A stretch of 64,000 nt of DNA from Pyropia yezoensis (lineage: Eukaryota; Rhodophyta; Bangiophyceae; Bangiales; Bangiaceae). Positions 41,906 to 54,102 of this stretch are shown piece by piece. How positions within the stretch are numbered: the first letter of the stretch is position 1; every line of letters begins with the position of its first letter. Both the position numbers and the translations under genes were made by a program. The stretch lies in assembly GCA_009829735.1 (NCBI GenBank), contig CM020620.1, positions 22,108,020 through 22,172,019 on the forward strand. Direction: 5' to 3'. Below the pieces are notes generated by a model. It saw only the letters and a program-made list of their open reading frames with translations. It had not been told where the DNA came from and made no database searches.

Positions 41906-42476
41906 TGTAGCATCCCTGGCCCCGACTTGGCGCCGACCCGGGACTGCAACCAGAGGGCACCAGGTGCCAGAACACGCCCGCCGTGCGGTGATGGTTGCCG
42001 GCCGTGGCCCGTGCCCGGCACAGGGATGCGGTGGACTACGCTACCCACACGTGAGAAAGGGATTTCTGCTGGGTTTTTGCATACTTGTGAGGGACTTGAT
42101 TTGAGAGAATTTGAGTGTGAGATTAGTGAGTGGGAATAGAATTAGTAGTGATAGTGGCCCCCGACCTGACGAGGTTAGACTCGGGTCGGGGCCATTCGGG
42201 GTTATGGGGGGGCTACCTGGCCAACGTGCCGAGGCTCCCCCAGATGCACGTTGAGAGGGACAGCGAGGCGCCCTTGGCCCGCGCCCTCAGGGAAAAGACA
42301 ACTGCGCGTTTGCTTTCCTCTTCCCCGTGTGCACTACCGTGCGTATCTGTTTGCTCTTCGAGCAGGCACGTGAGGCAGCAGGCGTACCACTCTCGTAGTT
42401 CCCCTTTCTGTGTTACCTGTCCCATTCCCCCGAGGGATATTGACACGTGTCTGAGAGGATCGAGTTTTATACCACA
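41906..42476 (+). repeat. LTR of family B (first copy)
   Basis: 571 bp from TGTAGCATCC to ATACCACA, followed after four bases by a primer-binding site (42481-42498). About 97% similar by eye to the copies at 42888 and 56550. It interrupts the Tnp2 remnant; the preceding pentamer ACCAT was not found after any later family-B LTR. Confidence 0.9.
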
Positions 42477-42887
42477 TATTTGGTGGAGCAGCAGGGGATT
42501 GGAGTGTTTGAGAAGAGACATTTGGGAGCAGCGGTTGGGTTGTTCCTGTTCGGTCTTTTTCTGTGGTTTGGGAATTATTTGCACCCGTTCATGGGAATCC
42601 CTTTCCTGGCTCTCCAACCCCTCTCTTGTGGTCTTGCGATCTTTGAACACGCAATGCAAGCATGGAACTATGTAGAAAAAACAAGCACCCGCTCGAGCAA
42701 CCCTTCTCTCCGCCTCTTCCCTCCTCACTCTTCCATAGACTCTCATCCTCCTTGCCTCCAAGAATTACTCCCGGCGCGGACGCTTCGCCGCAGAAGCATC
42801 CTCCAGTGCCGCCTCCGCGGCACGACGGGACCCAGAGGAAGGCAGGATGACGTAATGCGGTGGACGAGGCGCTTTCACGTATGACGC
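42477..42887 (+). mobile_element. Family-B internal remnant (gag, pol and antisense gene deleted)
   Basis: 42477-42654 matches the leader of E3 (43457-43635), including the primer-binding site. At 'aacacgca' it jumps to a segment (42655-42887) matching the pol-end/antisense-gene-end region of E3 (about 54138-54368, 'catggaac...aagcacccgctcg'). That word also occurs at the E3 acceptor site, so the deletion formed at a short direct repeat. It then runs straight into the next LTR. Over 8 kb of coding sequence is missing. A non-autonomous derivative or recombination scar. Confidence 0.75.
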
Positions 42888-43456
42888 TGTAGCATCCCTG
42901 GCCCCGACTTGGCGCCGACCCGGGACTACAACCAGAGGGCACCAGGTGCCAGATACGCCCGCCGTGTGGTGATGGTTGGCGGCCGTGGCCCGTGCCCGGC
43001 ACTGGGATGCGGTGGACTACGCTATCCATACGTGAGAGAGGGATTGCTGATGGGTTTTTGCATACTTGTGAGGGACTTGATTTGAGAGAATTTGAGTGTG
43101 AGATTAGTGAGTGGGAATAGAATTAGTAGTGATAGTGGCCCCCGACCTGACGAGGTTAGACTCGGGTCGGGGCCACTCGGGGTTATGGGGGGGCTACCTG
43201 GCCAACGTGCCGAGGCTCCCCCAATACACGTTAAGAGGGACCGCGAGGCGCCCTTGGCCCGCGCCCTCAGGAAAAAGACAACTGCGCGTTTGCTTTCCTC
43301 TTCCCCGTGTGCACTACCGTGCGTATCTGTTTGCTCTTCGAGCAGGCACGTGAGGCAACAGGCATACCATTCTCGTAGTTCCCCTTTCTGTGTTACCTGT
43401 CCCTTTCCCCCGAGGGATATTGACACGTGTCTGAGAGGATCGAGTTTTATACCACA
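42888..43456 (+). repeat. LTR of family B (second copy), 5' LTR of E3
   Basis: 569 bp, TGTAGCATCC...ATACCACA, directly upstream of the E3 primer-binding site and gag. It differs from the presumed 3' LTR at 56550-57120 by roughly ten changes, although the pol between them is intact. Confidence 0.9.
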
Positions 43457-43460
43457 TATT

Positions 43461-43475
43461 TGGTGGAGCAGCAGG
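43461..43475 (+). promoter_or_regulatory. Primer-binding site of E3
   Basis: TGGTGGAGCAGCAGG, four bases after the LTR end. Same first 15 bases as in E0, E2 and the family-B remnant, despite unrelated LTRs. Confidence 0.75.
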
Positions 43476-43668
43476 AGATGATTGGAGTGTTTGAGAAGAG
43501 ACATTTGGGAGCAGCGGTTGGGTTGTTCCTGTTCGGTCTTTTTCTGTGGTTTGGGAATTATTTGCACCCGTTCACGGGAATCCCATTCCCGGCTCTCCAA
43601 CCCCTCTCTTGTGGTCTGGCGGTCTTTGGACACGCAGGCAACTGAACTGTGGCTGTCAAGAGACCAAC

Positions 43669-45429
43669 ATGGCTACCCTCCCTGGCACGATGGTGCCCGA
43701 AGGGGTAGACCCCGCGTCCCTTGACGCATCCCTGGTCACCGCGGGGGACGGTGCCCAACCCGGAGCTCTCCCTACGGGTGAAGCAGACCTGGGTGTGATA
43801 TCCGGTAGCGGACTGGAGTCCACAGGCGGCCAAGCACCACCTGCTCCCGTTCCTCCGGCTGTTCCTCCTGTGGGAGCCACCCCGGGGTCAACGGCGTTTG
43901 AGTCCGCTCGCAGCAGACGTCTCCCTCCTGTCGGCTCTACTCCTCAACCTCCGGGGATAGCCCCTGGTGTGTTTACTCCTGGACCCACACATGGCAGCTG
44001 GGTGTATACACCTCTTCCTGTGGGCACTAGCGATGCCAGAGGCACCGTTGTGACTGGTTCTACGGGTCTTCCTGAGACCTCGACTCCTGGGACCGGCCAA
44101 GCTTTTCCTCCCCTTGCATCCTATGGGGCGGGGAGCTCCAAGACCGGTAACCGGAGCAGCCGAAGGCGTCGGTGTCATCGCCGTCGCTCTAGCACCAGCG
44201 AGACCAGTTCCTCCAGCTCTGAGGAGGGATATGATTGGGATGCATCTCCCGGTCCCACCCGGCGCAGGCTAGTCGAGTTTGACTTCCCTGCCCACCAAGT
44301 GGGAGATGCCACCCTAAACAAGGTCACGTATTGGGGTAACTACCGGCTGGAGAACCAAGACCAAGGTTACACCCGGAAGATGGCCAAGAAGATGGCGTCC
44401 CTGAACCGGCGAATGCAGCCGAGCTTCGGGGGACATCCTAAGTTTTCTGGGAAGAGACCGGCGCTTATCTTTGCCTTCCTGCGCCGGTTTGTCAAGGCAT
44501 GCAATGACAACGATGTGTCTGAGGGCAAGGATCTCTACCTCCTGGTTAACTTCATGACCGGAGAAGCGGAACAGCGGTTTGCACAGGTTCTACCAGACTC
44601 TGCCGGACACATTGTCGGACGTACCGTCGCGAGTTATCCGGAGGCGGTCAACTGGCTCCTGTCCAACTACGCTGACGCGGACTCTCTGCGTAAAGCAGTC
44701 GGCAGGCTGAACCGGGCAACCATGGAAAGACAAGAGACTCCAGAGGCGTTTGCCCGTCGTGTCCGGGAGATGAGGGATGCTTGTGGCAACGTTTACCCTG
44801 AGGACAGGCTCAAGATGATCTTCTCGGAAGGGCTTCCTGAATATCTTCAAGTGGATGCGGAGAACTACAACCAGGAACATCAACAACATACCTTCCAGCA
44901 GTTGATGGCCTACACCCAGGGCAAGTACCGGCAAGCCAGGGCCCTCCAAGCTCCCATGGTATCAACTCCCAAGCCGTTGTCGCGAGTTCGACCCGGACCC
45001 GACAAGTATAAGGGAGGTGATAGCCCTGTACCAGTACTCGCAGTTGGCGAGGCCTCACCCATGGGGTCAGGGGACAAGTGGGGCGGCTTCGTTTCTAAGG
45101 AGCAACCATCCCTGGTCGCCCCCAGGCAAGTCAAGAACCAGCGGTTCCGGTCTTGTTGGCTGTGCCAGAAGGAGGATCACATGTCCTACCAGTGCCCGAC
45201 CATTCCCAAGGACCTCCAGGAGAAACTCAAGCGTCAAGGACTGGTGTTTGCAAAGGCGGTCAACTGGGCTGACCGGCGGGCACCCTCCAAGATGGACAAG
45301 GCACAGGTACACGCAATCCGAGTGGCAACCTTACAGAGCATCACGGAGGCTCTGGCAAGGGAAGCTCCTACGGACTTTGACCTGGAGACCGAAACCTCTA
45401 AGGACTCCTCGGACCCGGGAAACGAATAG
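43669..45429 (+). CDS. gag: E3 gag polyprotein
   Basis: 586 residues from ATG (MATLPGTMVPEG). The first 200 residues are Pro/Thr/Ser/Gly-rich, then an Arg/Ser-rich patch (RSSRRRRCHRRRSS) and an acidic stretch. A retrotransposon-gag capsid-like region follows (ALIFAFLRRFVKACND, WLLSNYADADSLRKAV, RVREMRDACG, IFSEGLPEYLQ), then a CCHC zinc knuckle CWLCQKEDHMSYQC (C-x2-C-x4-H-x4-C) near 45151-45192. It ends TAG at 45427-45429, two codons after GGGAAAC. Forms the particle and packages RNA. The last 16 codons overlap the open pol frame, which begins at 45381. Confidence 0.9.
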   Translation: MATLPGTMVPEGVDPASLDASLVTAGDGAQPGALPTGEADLGVISGSGLESTGGQAPPAPVPPAVPPVGATPGSTAFESARSRRLPPVGSTPQPPGIAPGVFTPGPTHGSWVYTPLPVGTSDARGTVVTGSTGLPETSTPGTGQAFPPLASYGAGSSKTGNRSSRRRRCHRRRSSTSETSSSSSEEGYDWDASPGPTRRRLVEFDFPAHQVGDATLNKVTYWGNYRLENQDQGYTRKMAKKMASLNRRMQPSFGGHPKFSGKRPALIFAFLRRFVKACNDNDVSEGKDLYLLVNFMTGEAEQRFAQVLPDSAGHIVGRTVASYPEAVNWLLSNYADADSLRKAVGRLNRATMERQETPEAFARRVREMRDACGNVYPEDRLKMIFSEGLPEYLQVDAENYNQEHQQHTFQQLMAYTQGKYRQARALQAPMVSTPKPLSRVRPGPDKYKGGDSPVPVLAVGEASPMGSGDKWGGFVSKEQPSLVAPRQVKNQRFRSCWLCQKEDHMSYQCPTIPKDLQEKLKRQGLVFAKAVNWADRRAPSKMDKAQVHAIRVATLQSITEALAREAPTDFDLETETSKDSSDPGNE

Positions 45430-48400
45430 GGCAGGCGCTCTCCCCAAGTGTCTTCCCGAACCTCCAACGGCAGGGTACTTCTACCTGTTCCCCCCTTGCG
45501 TGCCGGGAGAAAGGACGGCGGTTACCTGCTCAACCGGTAGCCGCCTGGACACCCTGTTTGTTCAAGGGGACATTGCTCGTCCTGCGTAAAGAAAACCTCA
45601 AGATTAATGCTCGTATGCGTGTGGGGGATAGCCTCCCCCAAGCTGTTACGCCGGTGGTTGACACGGGAGCCGGACCAAGCGTCATCACTGAGAACCTGTT
45701 ACCTCCGGGCTGGCGTCGACATGCCTGGAGAGCGCCTCCCCGGACCCATATCGTCGACGCTTCGGGTCAAACCCTACGACCGCTTGGCCGTCTTCCTGTC
45801 GCCATCTATGTCAACAATGAACCAATGCTTTTTCCCTTTCTAGTAGTCAAGACCCTATCAGTCCCCCTCATCCTAGGCTGGGACTTCCAGAAGCAGCATG
45901 TCAAGAGCATCCTACCCGGAGAAGGGAAGGTCCAGTTCAGCCATGGGTTTGTGTCACCGGTATTGCAACATCTGGACGCCAAGGTTCGTGTAGCCAAGAG
46001 CAAGAGGGAACGCATCCCACCCTCTACCTTGACTCTCTTCAAACCGGTGCTCCTACCTCCTCGCTCGGAGACCAAGGTTCATGTAACGACCCGGATTGCA
46101 GGTCAATGCCTGATCTACGGACGTAAGGAATTTCTGGCGATACACCGGTTATACTTGGCCCACGGACATCACAAGAAGGTAGAAAGGCACACCCCGTTCT
46201 CGGTGCTAATCGTCAACGTGAGCCGGAAGCCAATAACCCTCGCCAAGGGCACCCGAGTTGGTACAGCAGAGCCTTACCGTGGATCCGCCCGTGCTATGAG
46301 CAAGGAAGACCTCCTGAACCTGCAACAAGAACTGGCATCCAACTTGACGGCCTTAGACGTACCTCCGAAGCAAGAGCAGGCTGGCAGCGCTACTCCGAAA
46401 CCCGAACAAGCACCACCCGGGATGCCGAAGGTCAAGCAAGAAAATGTCCCTCCCGACTTGAAGGAGGCACTGGAGAAGCTTCTCCAGGAATATCGGCACC
46501 TGTGGTCGGGAGAGCTGGGCAAGATGGACGCCACTCTACACCGGATTCAACTCAAGCCGGAAGCTAAGCCAGTGCACATGCAACCATATCGGGCCGGACC
46601 TCATCGCCGGGATGAGATTGAGAAGCAGGTTAACAAGATGCTCAAGATGGATGTTATCGAGCCGTCTGATGGCGAGTGGGCTTTCCCGGTGGTAGTCGTC
46701 CCGAAAACCGGCGGTCACTTCCGTTTCTGCGTTGACTACCGGCGCCTGAACGAGATGACAGTCAAGGACGTATACCCGATACCCCGGATGGATGATTGCC
46801 TCGACTTTCTTGGTGATGCCACCCTTTTCTCGACGCTGGATTGTAATGCCGGTTACTGGCAGATCCCTCTGGCTGACGAGGACAAGGACAAGACCACCTT
46901 CACGTGCCACCTGGGACTATTCCGGTGCAAGCGTCTTCCTTTTGGTCTCACCAATGCTCCCGCGACCTTCCAAAGAGCCATCGACATCATCCTGTCCGGG
47001 CTAAGGTGGAGACCATGTTTGGTCTACCTGGATGACATTATCGTTTTCTCCAAGACCCCAGCGGAACACCTGGAGCACCTTCGGGAGGTCCTGGCCCTCC
47101 TGTCCAAGGCTGGAGTTACCCTCAAGGCCGAGAAGTGCCACCTCTTTGAGACTGAGGTGGAGTATCTGGGGCACGTGCTGAGTCCGGGGGAGCTCCGAGT
47201 CAATGAGAAGAACATCAAGGCCCTCCGGCATGCACGGCAACCTAAAACCCAGACAGAACTCAAGAGCTTCCTGGGTATGTGCAACGTCTATCGCCGGTTC
47301 GTACGGGACTATGCTCTGATTGCCCGGCCATTGACCAAGCTTACCAGCAAGAAGCTTCCCGCACAACTCCCGGTGTTCGACGAGAAGCAGACCGCGGCCT
47401 TCGAAGAGCTCAAGAAGCGCCTGACCACCACTCCAGTACTGGCGTTACCCAAGCGGGAGGGCCAGTTTGTTCTGGAGACTGATGCCTGTGGCGTCCAGGT
47501 CGGGTGCTCACTACTCCAGCAGCAACCTGATGGGCACTTCCTCCCGATAGGCTACTACAGACGCGTCTTGATTCCAGCCGAGAAGAACTATTCCACGACG
47601 GAGCGCGAGTGCTTGGCAGTCGTCTGGGCTTGCTTCCTGTTACGGCCATATCTTGAAGGACAAGAGTTCCTCATCCGGACGGACCACGCCAGCCTAAGGT
47701 GGCTGCTATGCATGGACAGCAGTCAAGGAAGGGTCGCCCGGTGGCGCCTACGCCTTTCGGAGTTCAAGTACAAGGTGTGCACCAGAGCAGGGAGGGAGCA
47801 CCACTGCGCCGACACCATGTCCCGGCTGGAGACTCCTGCAGCCGATACCGGTCCTATCCCGGAGGAAATACCTTGCTTCATCCTCCCGAATGTCGGACGT
47901 GGCTGGCATGCTCCCCTGCATGAGACACCTGAAGCTGATCAACCGGTGACTATTCACCGGATGCTGGAGGCACAACTGACGGATCCTAAATGCTTGGAGC
48001 TTCGCCACCAAATGGACCTGAACCGGAACAGTCGTTTCTCCGAGTCTACAGACGGACTCCTAGTACGGGTGTCACCCTTCGATGGGGCCACTCAAGTCTA
48101 CGTACCCCGGGGCCTACGAGCTGACATCCTACGCCTGGAGCACTCGTCTCCCCAGGCCGGACATCCTGGTATCAATCGGATGTATGCTTCCATGAGACGA
48201 CACTATTACTGGGAAACCATGGCCAGTGACGTCCATAAGTACCTGGAGGCTTGTGTTTCTTGTGCAAGGAACCGGTTGTCCCAGAGGAAGAAGACTTCTA
48301 AGCTACGCCTATTCCCTGCGGCGGAGCCCTTTGCAAGCTTAAGCATGGACATCCTGGGGCCCCTACCTGAAACATCCAGTGGCAACATATACCTGCTCAT

Positions 48401-49781
48401 CGTATGTGACCGGTTCTCCAAGTTCACTCGAGCAATCCCGCTGAGGACCATCACGGCTCTGGATGTCACGTCAGCCTTCTGCGAGTACTGGATAGCTGCC
48501 TATGGCCCTCCAGACTCCGTCTTAACCGACAACGGTCCCCAGTTTGCATCCCTGTTCTTCCAAGGAGTCTGTGACCTGATGGGCATCAAGAACTTGTACA
48601 CCACGACGTACCTCCCGCAAACGAACGGCCAGGTGGAACGATTCAACCGGACCCTAGTAGACATGCTACGGCACTACGTGGAGGAGCACCAAGAAGACTG
48701 GGACGAGCTCCTGGCTGTCCTCACTCTAGCCTACAACTCCCGAGTTCACCGGACAACGGGGGTCGCTCCACTCGACTTTGTCACCCCAAGGCGGCTGACC
48801 AACTTCTCCCTGGAAAGAATACCAGACGGTCTCCAGCCTGCACTGAAGTCAGGTCCCAAGGCAAAGGATGAGTTCCTGGAACAACTGAAGCTCCTGCTCC
48901 CAAGAGTCAAGGAGTCAATCTCGAAGACCCAGGAGCGATACAAGCGGGGCTATGACAAGGGCGTTCGGGAAAAGAACAAGGAACTGGGTGGTGGCGACTG
49001 GGTTTTTGTGGACAACCATAGCAAGACCCGGGGGAAGCTGGACTCGAAGACGGATGGACCCTATGAGATCCTGAATACGGACGGTTGGACCTTTCTCCTA
49101 GACGTGGATGGCTCCCCGTACCGCGTGAGCAGCGACCATGTCACCCGAGCTCCACCGCCAAGCCAACGGGACTTGACCCGGCGCAAGCGGGCCGCAGTAC
49201 CCTGGCTATCCCAAGAAGAAGGTCGGGGATATGTCTACGTCAAGTTTGTGGACCATGCCTGGAGAGACGGACGCCTGTACCTGCGAGTAAGCTGGTTCGG
49301 TTTTAACCCGGCAGATGATACCTGGGAACCCTCAAACCGGCTACCCATCGCGGATGTCTCTGCCTACACGCGACGGAACGGGATAGAGGGCACTCCAGTG
49401 GCCAGAGCCGGCAAGATTCTGGAGTCGGACTCGGAGGAGGACCAAGAGGATGGGGCCAACCAAGACCCTCGGACGAGCCGAGTTCATCCGCAACGGATGC
49501 GGAACAAGAGGATTGAGAAGAAGGGAACGGGTATATCAAGGAGAACACGCAATACAAGCATGGAACAATCAAGGAAAACAAGCACCCGCTCGGGCAACCC
49601 TTCTCTCCGCCTCTTCCCTCCTCGCTTCTCCCAACACCCTCACCCTCCTTGCCTCCAACTACTACTCCCGGCGCGGACGCTGAGCCGCGGGAGTGTCCTC
49701 CAGCGCTGCCTCCGCGGCACGACGGGAACCGGAGGAAGACGGGATGACGTAGTGCGGTGGACGCGGTGCATCCCGGTATGA
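45381..49781 (+). CDS. pol: E3 pol polyprotein (PR-RT-RH-IN-chromodomain)
   Basis: Residues counted from nucleotide 45558: protease VVDTGAGPSV with DTGA at 35-38, reverse transcriptase with FSTLDCNAGYWQIP and YLDD at 490-493, RNase H from about 640 (LETDACGVQVGC), integrase finger and catalytic D931, D991 and E1027 (35 residues between the last two), and a chromodomain near 1220-1275 (KFVDHAWRDGRLYL ... WFGFNPADDTWEP). It makes DNA from the RNA genome and inserts it, with the chromodomain probably steering integration to modified histones. At about 49474 this copy lacks one G present at about 54057, so its last 100 codons are read out of frame; the proper C-terminus is QDPRDEPSSSATDAEQED, at 54049-54102. 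That missing base is probably a sequencing error. Confidence 0.92.
45417..45423 (+). promoter_or_regulatory. Putative -1 ribosomal frameshift heptamer, E3 gag/pol
   Basis: GGGAAAC, read as G GGA AAC in the gag frame, then GAA TAG. The pol frame is -1 and open from 45381 (after TGA 45378-45380). There is no usable pol ATG until residue 20 of the frame counted from 45558, past the start of the protease region, which favours a gag-pol fusion by frameshifting. A strong downstream stem is not obvious here. Confidence 0.72.
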
Positions 49782-51384
49782 CGCCATCGGAGTAGTACCG
49801 GTAGTTGCCGGGGGCTCCCGCTCATCCAGATATGCCCGTCGGCGCCCCTGGAAGCCAGTGAAGGTTTCTGACCACTGCTGGGCCAAGCCATGCCGCGTCA
49901 AGGTCGCCAGAAGTTCGCCAACCACCGGGCTGTTCGACATCTGGCCGCTGTCCGCGCAAGCAAACACCCGGTCAACCACGTTGTTCAAGACGCTGGCGTA
50001 AGTGCCCAGCACCAGGGAGGACCCGACGCCCTCAACCTGCACCGGAAGACGACCCAGCTGGTCTTCAATCATACCGACGTCGTATTGGTCGCATGTCGGG
50101 CCACCTTGGTTCAGGTACCAGTCAGGCACCCGGAAGCGGGTAAGGCGCAGAGTCGGCGCCGGAATCTCGAACCGCCCCGAGGATGACACCACCGGACGGT
50201 CCACAACGGCCCCCGAAACCGGAGTACCCAACTCCAGCGGAGGCACAGCGCCGCCGGCGTTGGAAGAAGGCGTCCGAGGCGGAGCGGCCGGAGTGGTAGA
50301 CGACCGCACGGTCACCCCCAGACTCGCCGCAGACAGGCGCGGTGCCGGAGGAGCTTGAAGTACCGGCACAGCCGGAACAGCGCGTGAACGCGCCGGCGAC
50401 GGTTCAGGCGAGGCCACCGGGGCGACAGGTGCAACAGGAGGAAGCGGAGCCGCCGCAGACGCCTGACCGACCGCCGCGGCCCATCCCGACTCCTGCACCG
50501 GCGGCCCCAACTGGCAGGAGATCAAGGGCGGCTGGGGCAGGAAAGCTACCTAGCTGCGGCCACGCCGGAAGCGGCGTCGCCAGCTGCACCTTGGCCGGAG
50601 AAGACTGGTAGACCACCTGCGCCCAACCGAAGCCATCCCGACGCGGGCGGTTCTGGTCGGCATCGCGTTCAAGAAGTTCCGGTCATGCACCGGCACCAGA
50701 CGCCGGAAGTCAATCATCGCCTGGAAGAGCCCCTTGTACTCTTCGTCCTGGCTGCACAGGAAGTCAACGGTCAACTTGTCGACAATCCAGACCATCAGGA
50801 GGTCAGGGAGAAACCAAAGCCGGTTGGACACCAAGACCTCGTGAAGCCAGTGGTTGGCCGCCAACACTGTCATCTCGGACGTGTACATCATGTACGGGAT
50901 CGAGTGGAAGAAGCCCTTGATCGACGCCTGAGTCAAGGCGTCCAAGAAGTACCAGGTGAAGGGGATGCTGGATGGAGCAAACCCGACCGGGATCTCGACT
51001 TCCTGCTGCTGCGGGAATGACCTTGGGGTAGTACGCCGCCCGGTTAGCCTTATCCAGCTTCCAGAACTCCTGATGGTTGCAGCTCACGATGAAGTCACGC
51101 TGGTGCCCGCGCCGCTCGCCTTGCTCCCGCGCCGGCGACAACACGGAGTACTTCCGGGTCAAGAAAGGCGGCTCCAGAGCGACCATGCTCGGACGGGGGT
51201 CGCAGTTCAGGCTCCCCGACCCCTTGAGCGCCTCGTCCCAGACCTTGAGCGCCCGGTGGACGTACCCTTCCTCCTCCGGCCACCGGAGAACGGACGCGGA
51301 CACGCGACGCTCGGTCAAGGGCAGATCCAGCACCAGCGCGAAGGGGAGATCCTCCAGACGAGCAACCCAGGAGGAACCCGAGAA
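47300..51384. repeat. Left copy of a 4.08-kb near-identical duplication flanking the N gap
   Basis: Matches 51885-55969 over its entire length with an offset of 4,585. I could find only four differences, all single-base indels: near 49474 (G missing), 50512 (extra C), 50665 (A missing) and 51015 (extra A). Each breaks a frame that is open in the right copy. It ends exactly at the gap, as expected for the unpolished end of a contig. Confidence 0.85.
49662..51384 (-). pseudogene. E3 antisense gene, left copy, partial and frame-broken
   Basis: Same sequence as 54248-55969 but cut by the gap and carrying three single-base indels (near 50512, 50665 and 51015) that split it into three frames. Because the right copy is open and otherwise identical, these are more likely errors than biology. 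Confidence 0.7.
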
Positions 51385-51884
51385 NNNNNNNNNNNNNNNN
51401 NNNNNNNNNNNNNNNNNNNNNNNNNNNNNNNNNNNNNNNNNNNNNNNNNNNNNNNNNNNNNNNNNNNNNNNNNNNNNNNNNNNNNNNNNNNNNNNNNNNN
51501 NNNNNNNNNNNNNNNNNNNNNNNNNNNNNNNNNNNNNNNNNNNNNNNNNNNNNNNNNNNNNNNNNNNNNNNNNNNNNNNNNNNNNNNNNNNNNNNNNNNN
51601 NNNNNNNNNNNNNNNNNNNNNNNNNNNNNNNNNNNNNNNNNNNNNNNNNNNNNNNNNNNNNNNNNNNNNNNNNNNNNNNNNNNNNNNNNNNNNNNNNNNN
51701 NNNNNNNNNNNNNNNNNNNNNNNNNNNNNNNNNNNNNNNNNNNNNNNNNNNNNNNNNNNNNNNNNNNNNNNNNNNNNNNNNNNNNNNNNNNNNNNNNNNN
51801 NNNNNNNNNNNNNNNNNNNNNNNNNNNNNNNNNNNNNNNNNNNNNNNNNNNNNNNNNNNNNNNNNNNNNNNNNNNNNNNNNNNN
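51385..51884. other. Assembly gap, exactly 500 N
   Basis: A run of N of round length, an arbitrary-size scaffold gap. Frames that appear to cross it are meaningless. Confidence 0.99.
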
Positions 51885-54102
51885 CGTACGGGACTATGCT
51901 CTGATTGCCCGGCCATTGACCAAGCTTACCAGCAAGAAGCTTCCCGCACAACTCCCGGTGTTCGACGAGAAGCAGACCGCGGCCTTCGAAGAGCTCAAGA
52001 AGCGCCTGACCACCACTCCAGTACTGGCGTTACCCAAGCGGGAGGGCCAGTTTGTTCTGGAGACTGATGCCTGTGGCGTCCAGGTCGGGTGCTCACTACT
52101 CCAGCAGCAACCTGATGGGCACTTCCTCCCGATAGGCTACTACAGACGCGTCTTGATTCCAGCCGAGAAGAACTATTCCACGACGGAGCGCGAGTGCTTG
52201 GCAGTCGTCTGGGCTTGCTTCCTGTTACGGCCATATCTTGAAGGACAAGAGTTCCTCATCCGGACGGACCACGCCAGCCTAAGGTGGCTGCTATGCATGG
52301 ACAGCAGTCAAGGAAGGGTCGCCCGGTGGCGCCTACGCCTTTCGGAGTTCAAGTACAAGGTGTGCACCAGAGCAGGGAGGGAGCACCACTGCGCCGACAC
52401 CATGTCCCGGCTGGAGACTCCTGCAGCCGATACCGGTCCTATCCCGGAGGAAATACCTTGCTTCATCCTCCCGAATGTCGGACGTGGCTGGCATGCTCCC
52501 CTGCATGAGACACCTGAAGCTGATCAACCGGTGACTATTCACCGGATGCTGGAGGCACAACTGACGGATCCTAAATGCTTGGAGCTTCGCCACCAAATGG
52601 ACCTGAACCGGAACAGTCGTTTCTCCGAGTCTACAGACGGACTCCTAGTACGGGTGTCACCCTTCGATGGGGCCACTCAAGTCTACGTACCCCGGGGCCT
52701 ACGAGCTGACATCCTACGCCTGGAGCACTCGTCTCCCCAGGCCGGACATCCTGGTATCAATCGGATGTATGCTTCCATGAGACGACACTATTACTGGGAA
52801 ACCATGGCCAGTGACGTCCATAAGTACCTGGAGGCTTGTGTTTCTTGTGCAAGGAACCGGTTGTCCCAGAGGAAGAAGACTTCTAAGCTACGCCTATTCC
52901 CTGCGGCGGAGCCCTTTGCAAGCTTAAGCATGGACATCCTGGGGCCCCTACCTGAAACATCCAGTGGCAACATATACCTGCTCATCGTATGTGACCGGTT
53001 CTCCAAGTTCACTCGAGCAATCCCGCTGAGGACCATCACGGCTCTGGATGTCACGTCAGCCTTCTGCGAGTACTGGATAGCTGCCTATGGCCCTCCAGAC
53101 TCCGTCTTAACCGACAACGGTCCCCAGTTTGCATCCCTGTTCTTCCAAGGAGTCTGTGACCTGATGGGCATCAAGAACTTGTACACCACGACGTACCTCC
53201 CGCAAACGAACGGCCAGGTGGAACGATTCAACCGGACCCTAGTAGACATGCTACGGCACTACGTGGAGGAGCACCAAGAAGACTGGGACGAGCTCCTGGC
53301 TGTCCTCACTCTAGCCTACAACTCCCGAGTTCACCGGACAACGGGGGTCGCTCCACTCGACTTTGTCACCCCAAGGCGGCTGACCAACTTCTCCCTGGAA
53401 AGAATACCAGACGGTCTCCAGCCTGCACTGAAGTCAGGTCCCAAGGCAAAGGATGAGTTCCTGGAACAACTGAAGCTCCTGCTCCCAAGAGTCAAGGAGT
53501 CAATCTCGAAGACCCAGGAGCGATACAAGCGGGGCTATGACAAGGGCGTTCGGGAAAAGAACAAGGAACTGGGTGGTGGCGACTGGGTTTTTGTGGACAA
53601 CCATAGCAAGACCCGGGGGAAGCTGGACTCGAAGACGGATGGACCCTATGAGATCCTGAATACGGACGGTTGGACCTTTCTCCTAGACGTGGATGGCTCC
53701 CCGTACCGCGTGAGCAGCGACCATGTCACCCGAGCTCCACCGCCAAGCCAACGGGACTTGACCCGGCGCAAGCGGGCCGCAGTACCCTGGCTATCCCAAG
53801 AAGAAGGTCGGGGATATGTCTACGTCAAGTTTGTGGACCATGCCTGGAGAGACGGACGCCTGTACCTGCGAGTAAGCTGGTTCGGTTTTAACCCGGCAGA
53901 TGATACCTGGGAACCCTCAAACCGGCTACCCATCGCGGATGTCTCTGCCTACACGCGACGGAACGGGATAGAGGGCACTCCAGTGGCCAGAGCCGGCAAG
54001 ATTCTGGAGTCGGACTCGGAGGAGGACCAAGAGGATGGGGCCAACCAAGACCCTCGGGACGAGCCGAGTTCATCCGCAACGGATGCGGAACAAGAGGATT
54101 GA
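51885..54102 (+). CDS. pol: E3 pol, 3' part, second copy (RNase H, integrase, chromodomain)
   Basis: Begins at VRDYALIARPL after the gap and runs to TGA at 54100-54102. RNase H, the HHCC finger, integrase D/D/E and the chromodomain are as in 47300-49490. It supplies the intact C-terminal tail, which is acidic and Ser-rich after the chromodomain. Partial only because of the gap. Confidence 0.88.

Noticed and set aside
42213..43633. Minus-strand frames of 146-203 codons repeated at 42.2-43.6 kb and near 56.9 kb
   Set aside because: They are translations of family-B LTR and leader sequence. They recur because the LTR recurs and have no independent support.
50803..54102. Long frames running through the N gap (1048 codons plus strand, 382 codons minus strand)
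   Set aside because: They are open only because N codons cannot be stops. Sequence on the two sides is not contiguous.
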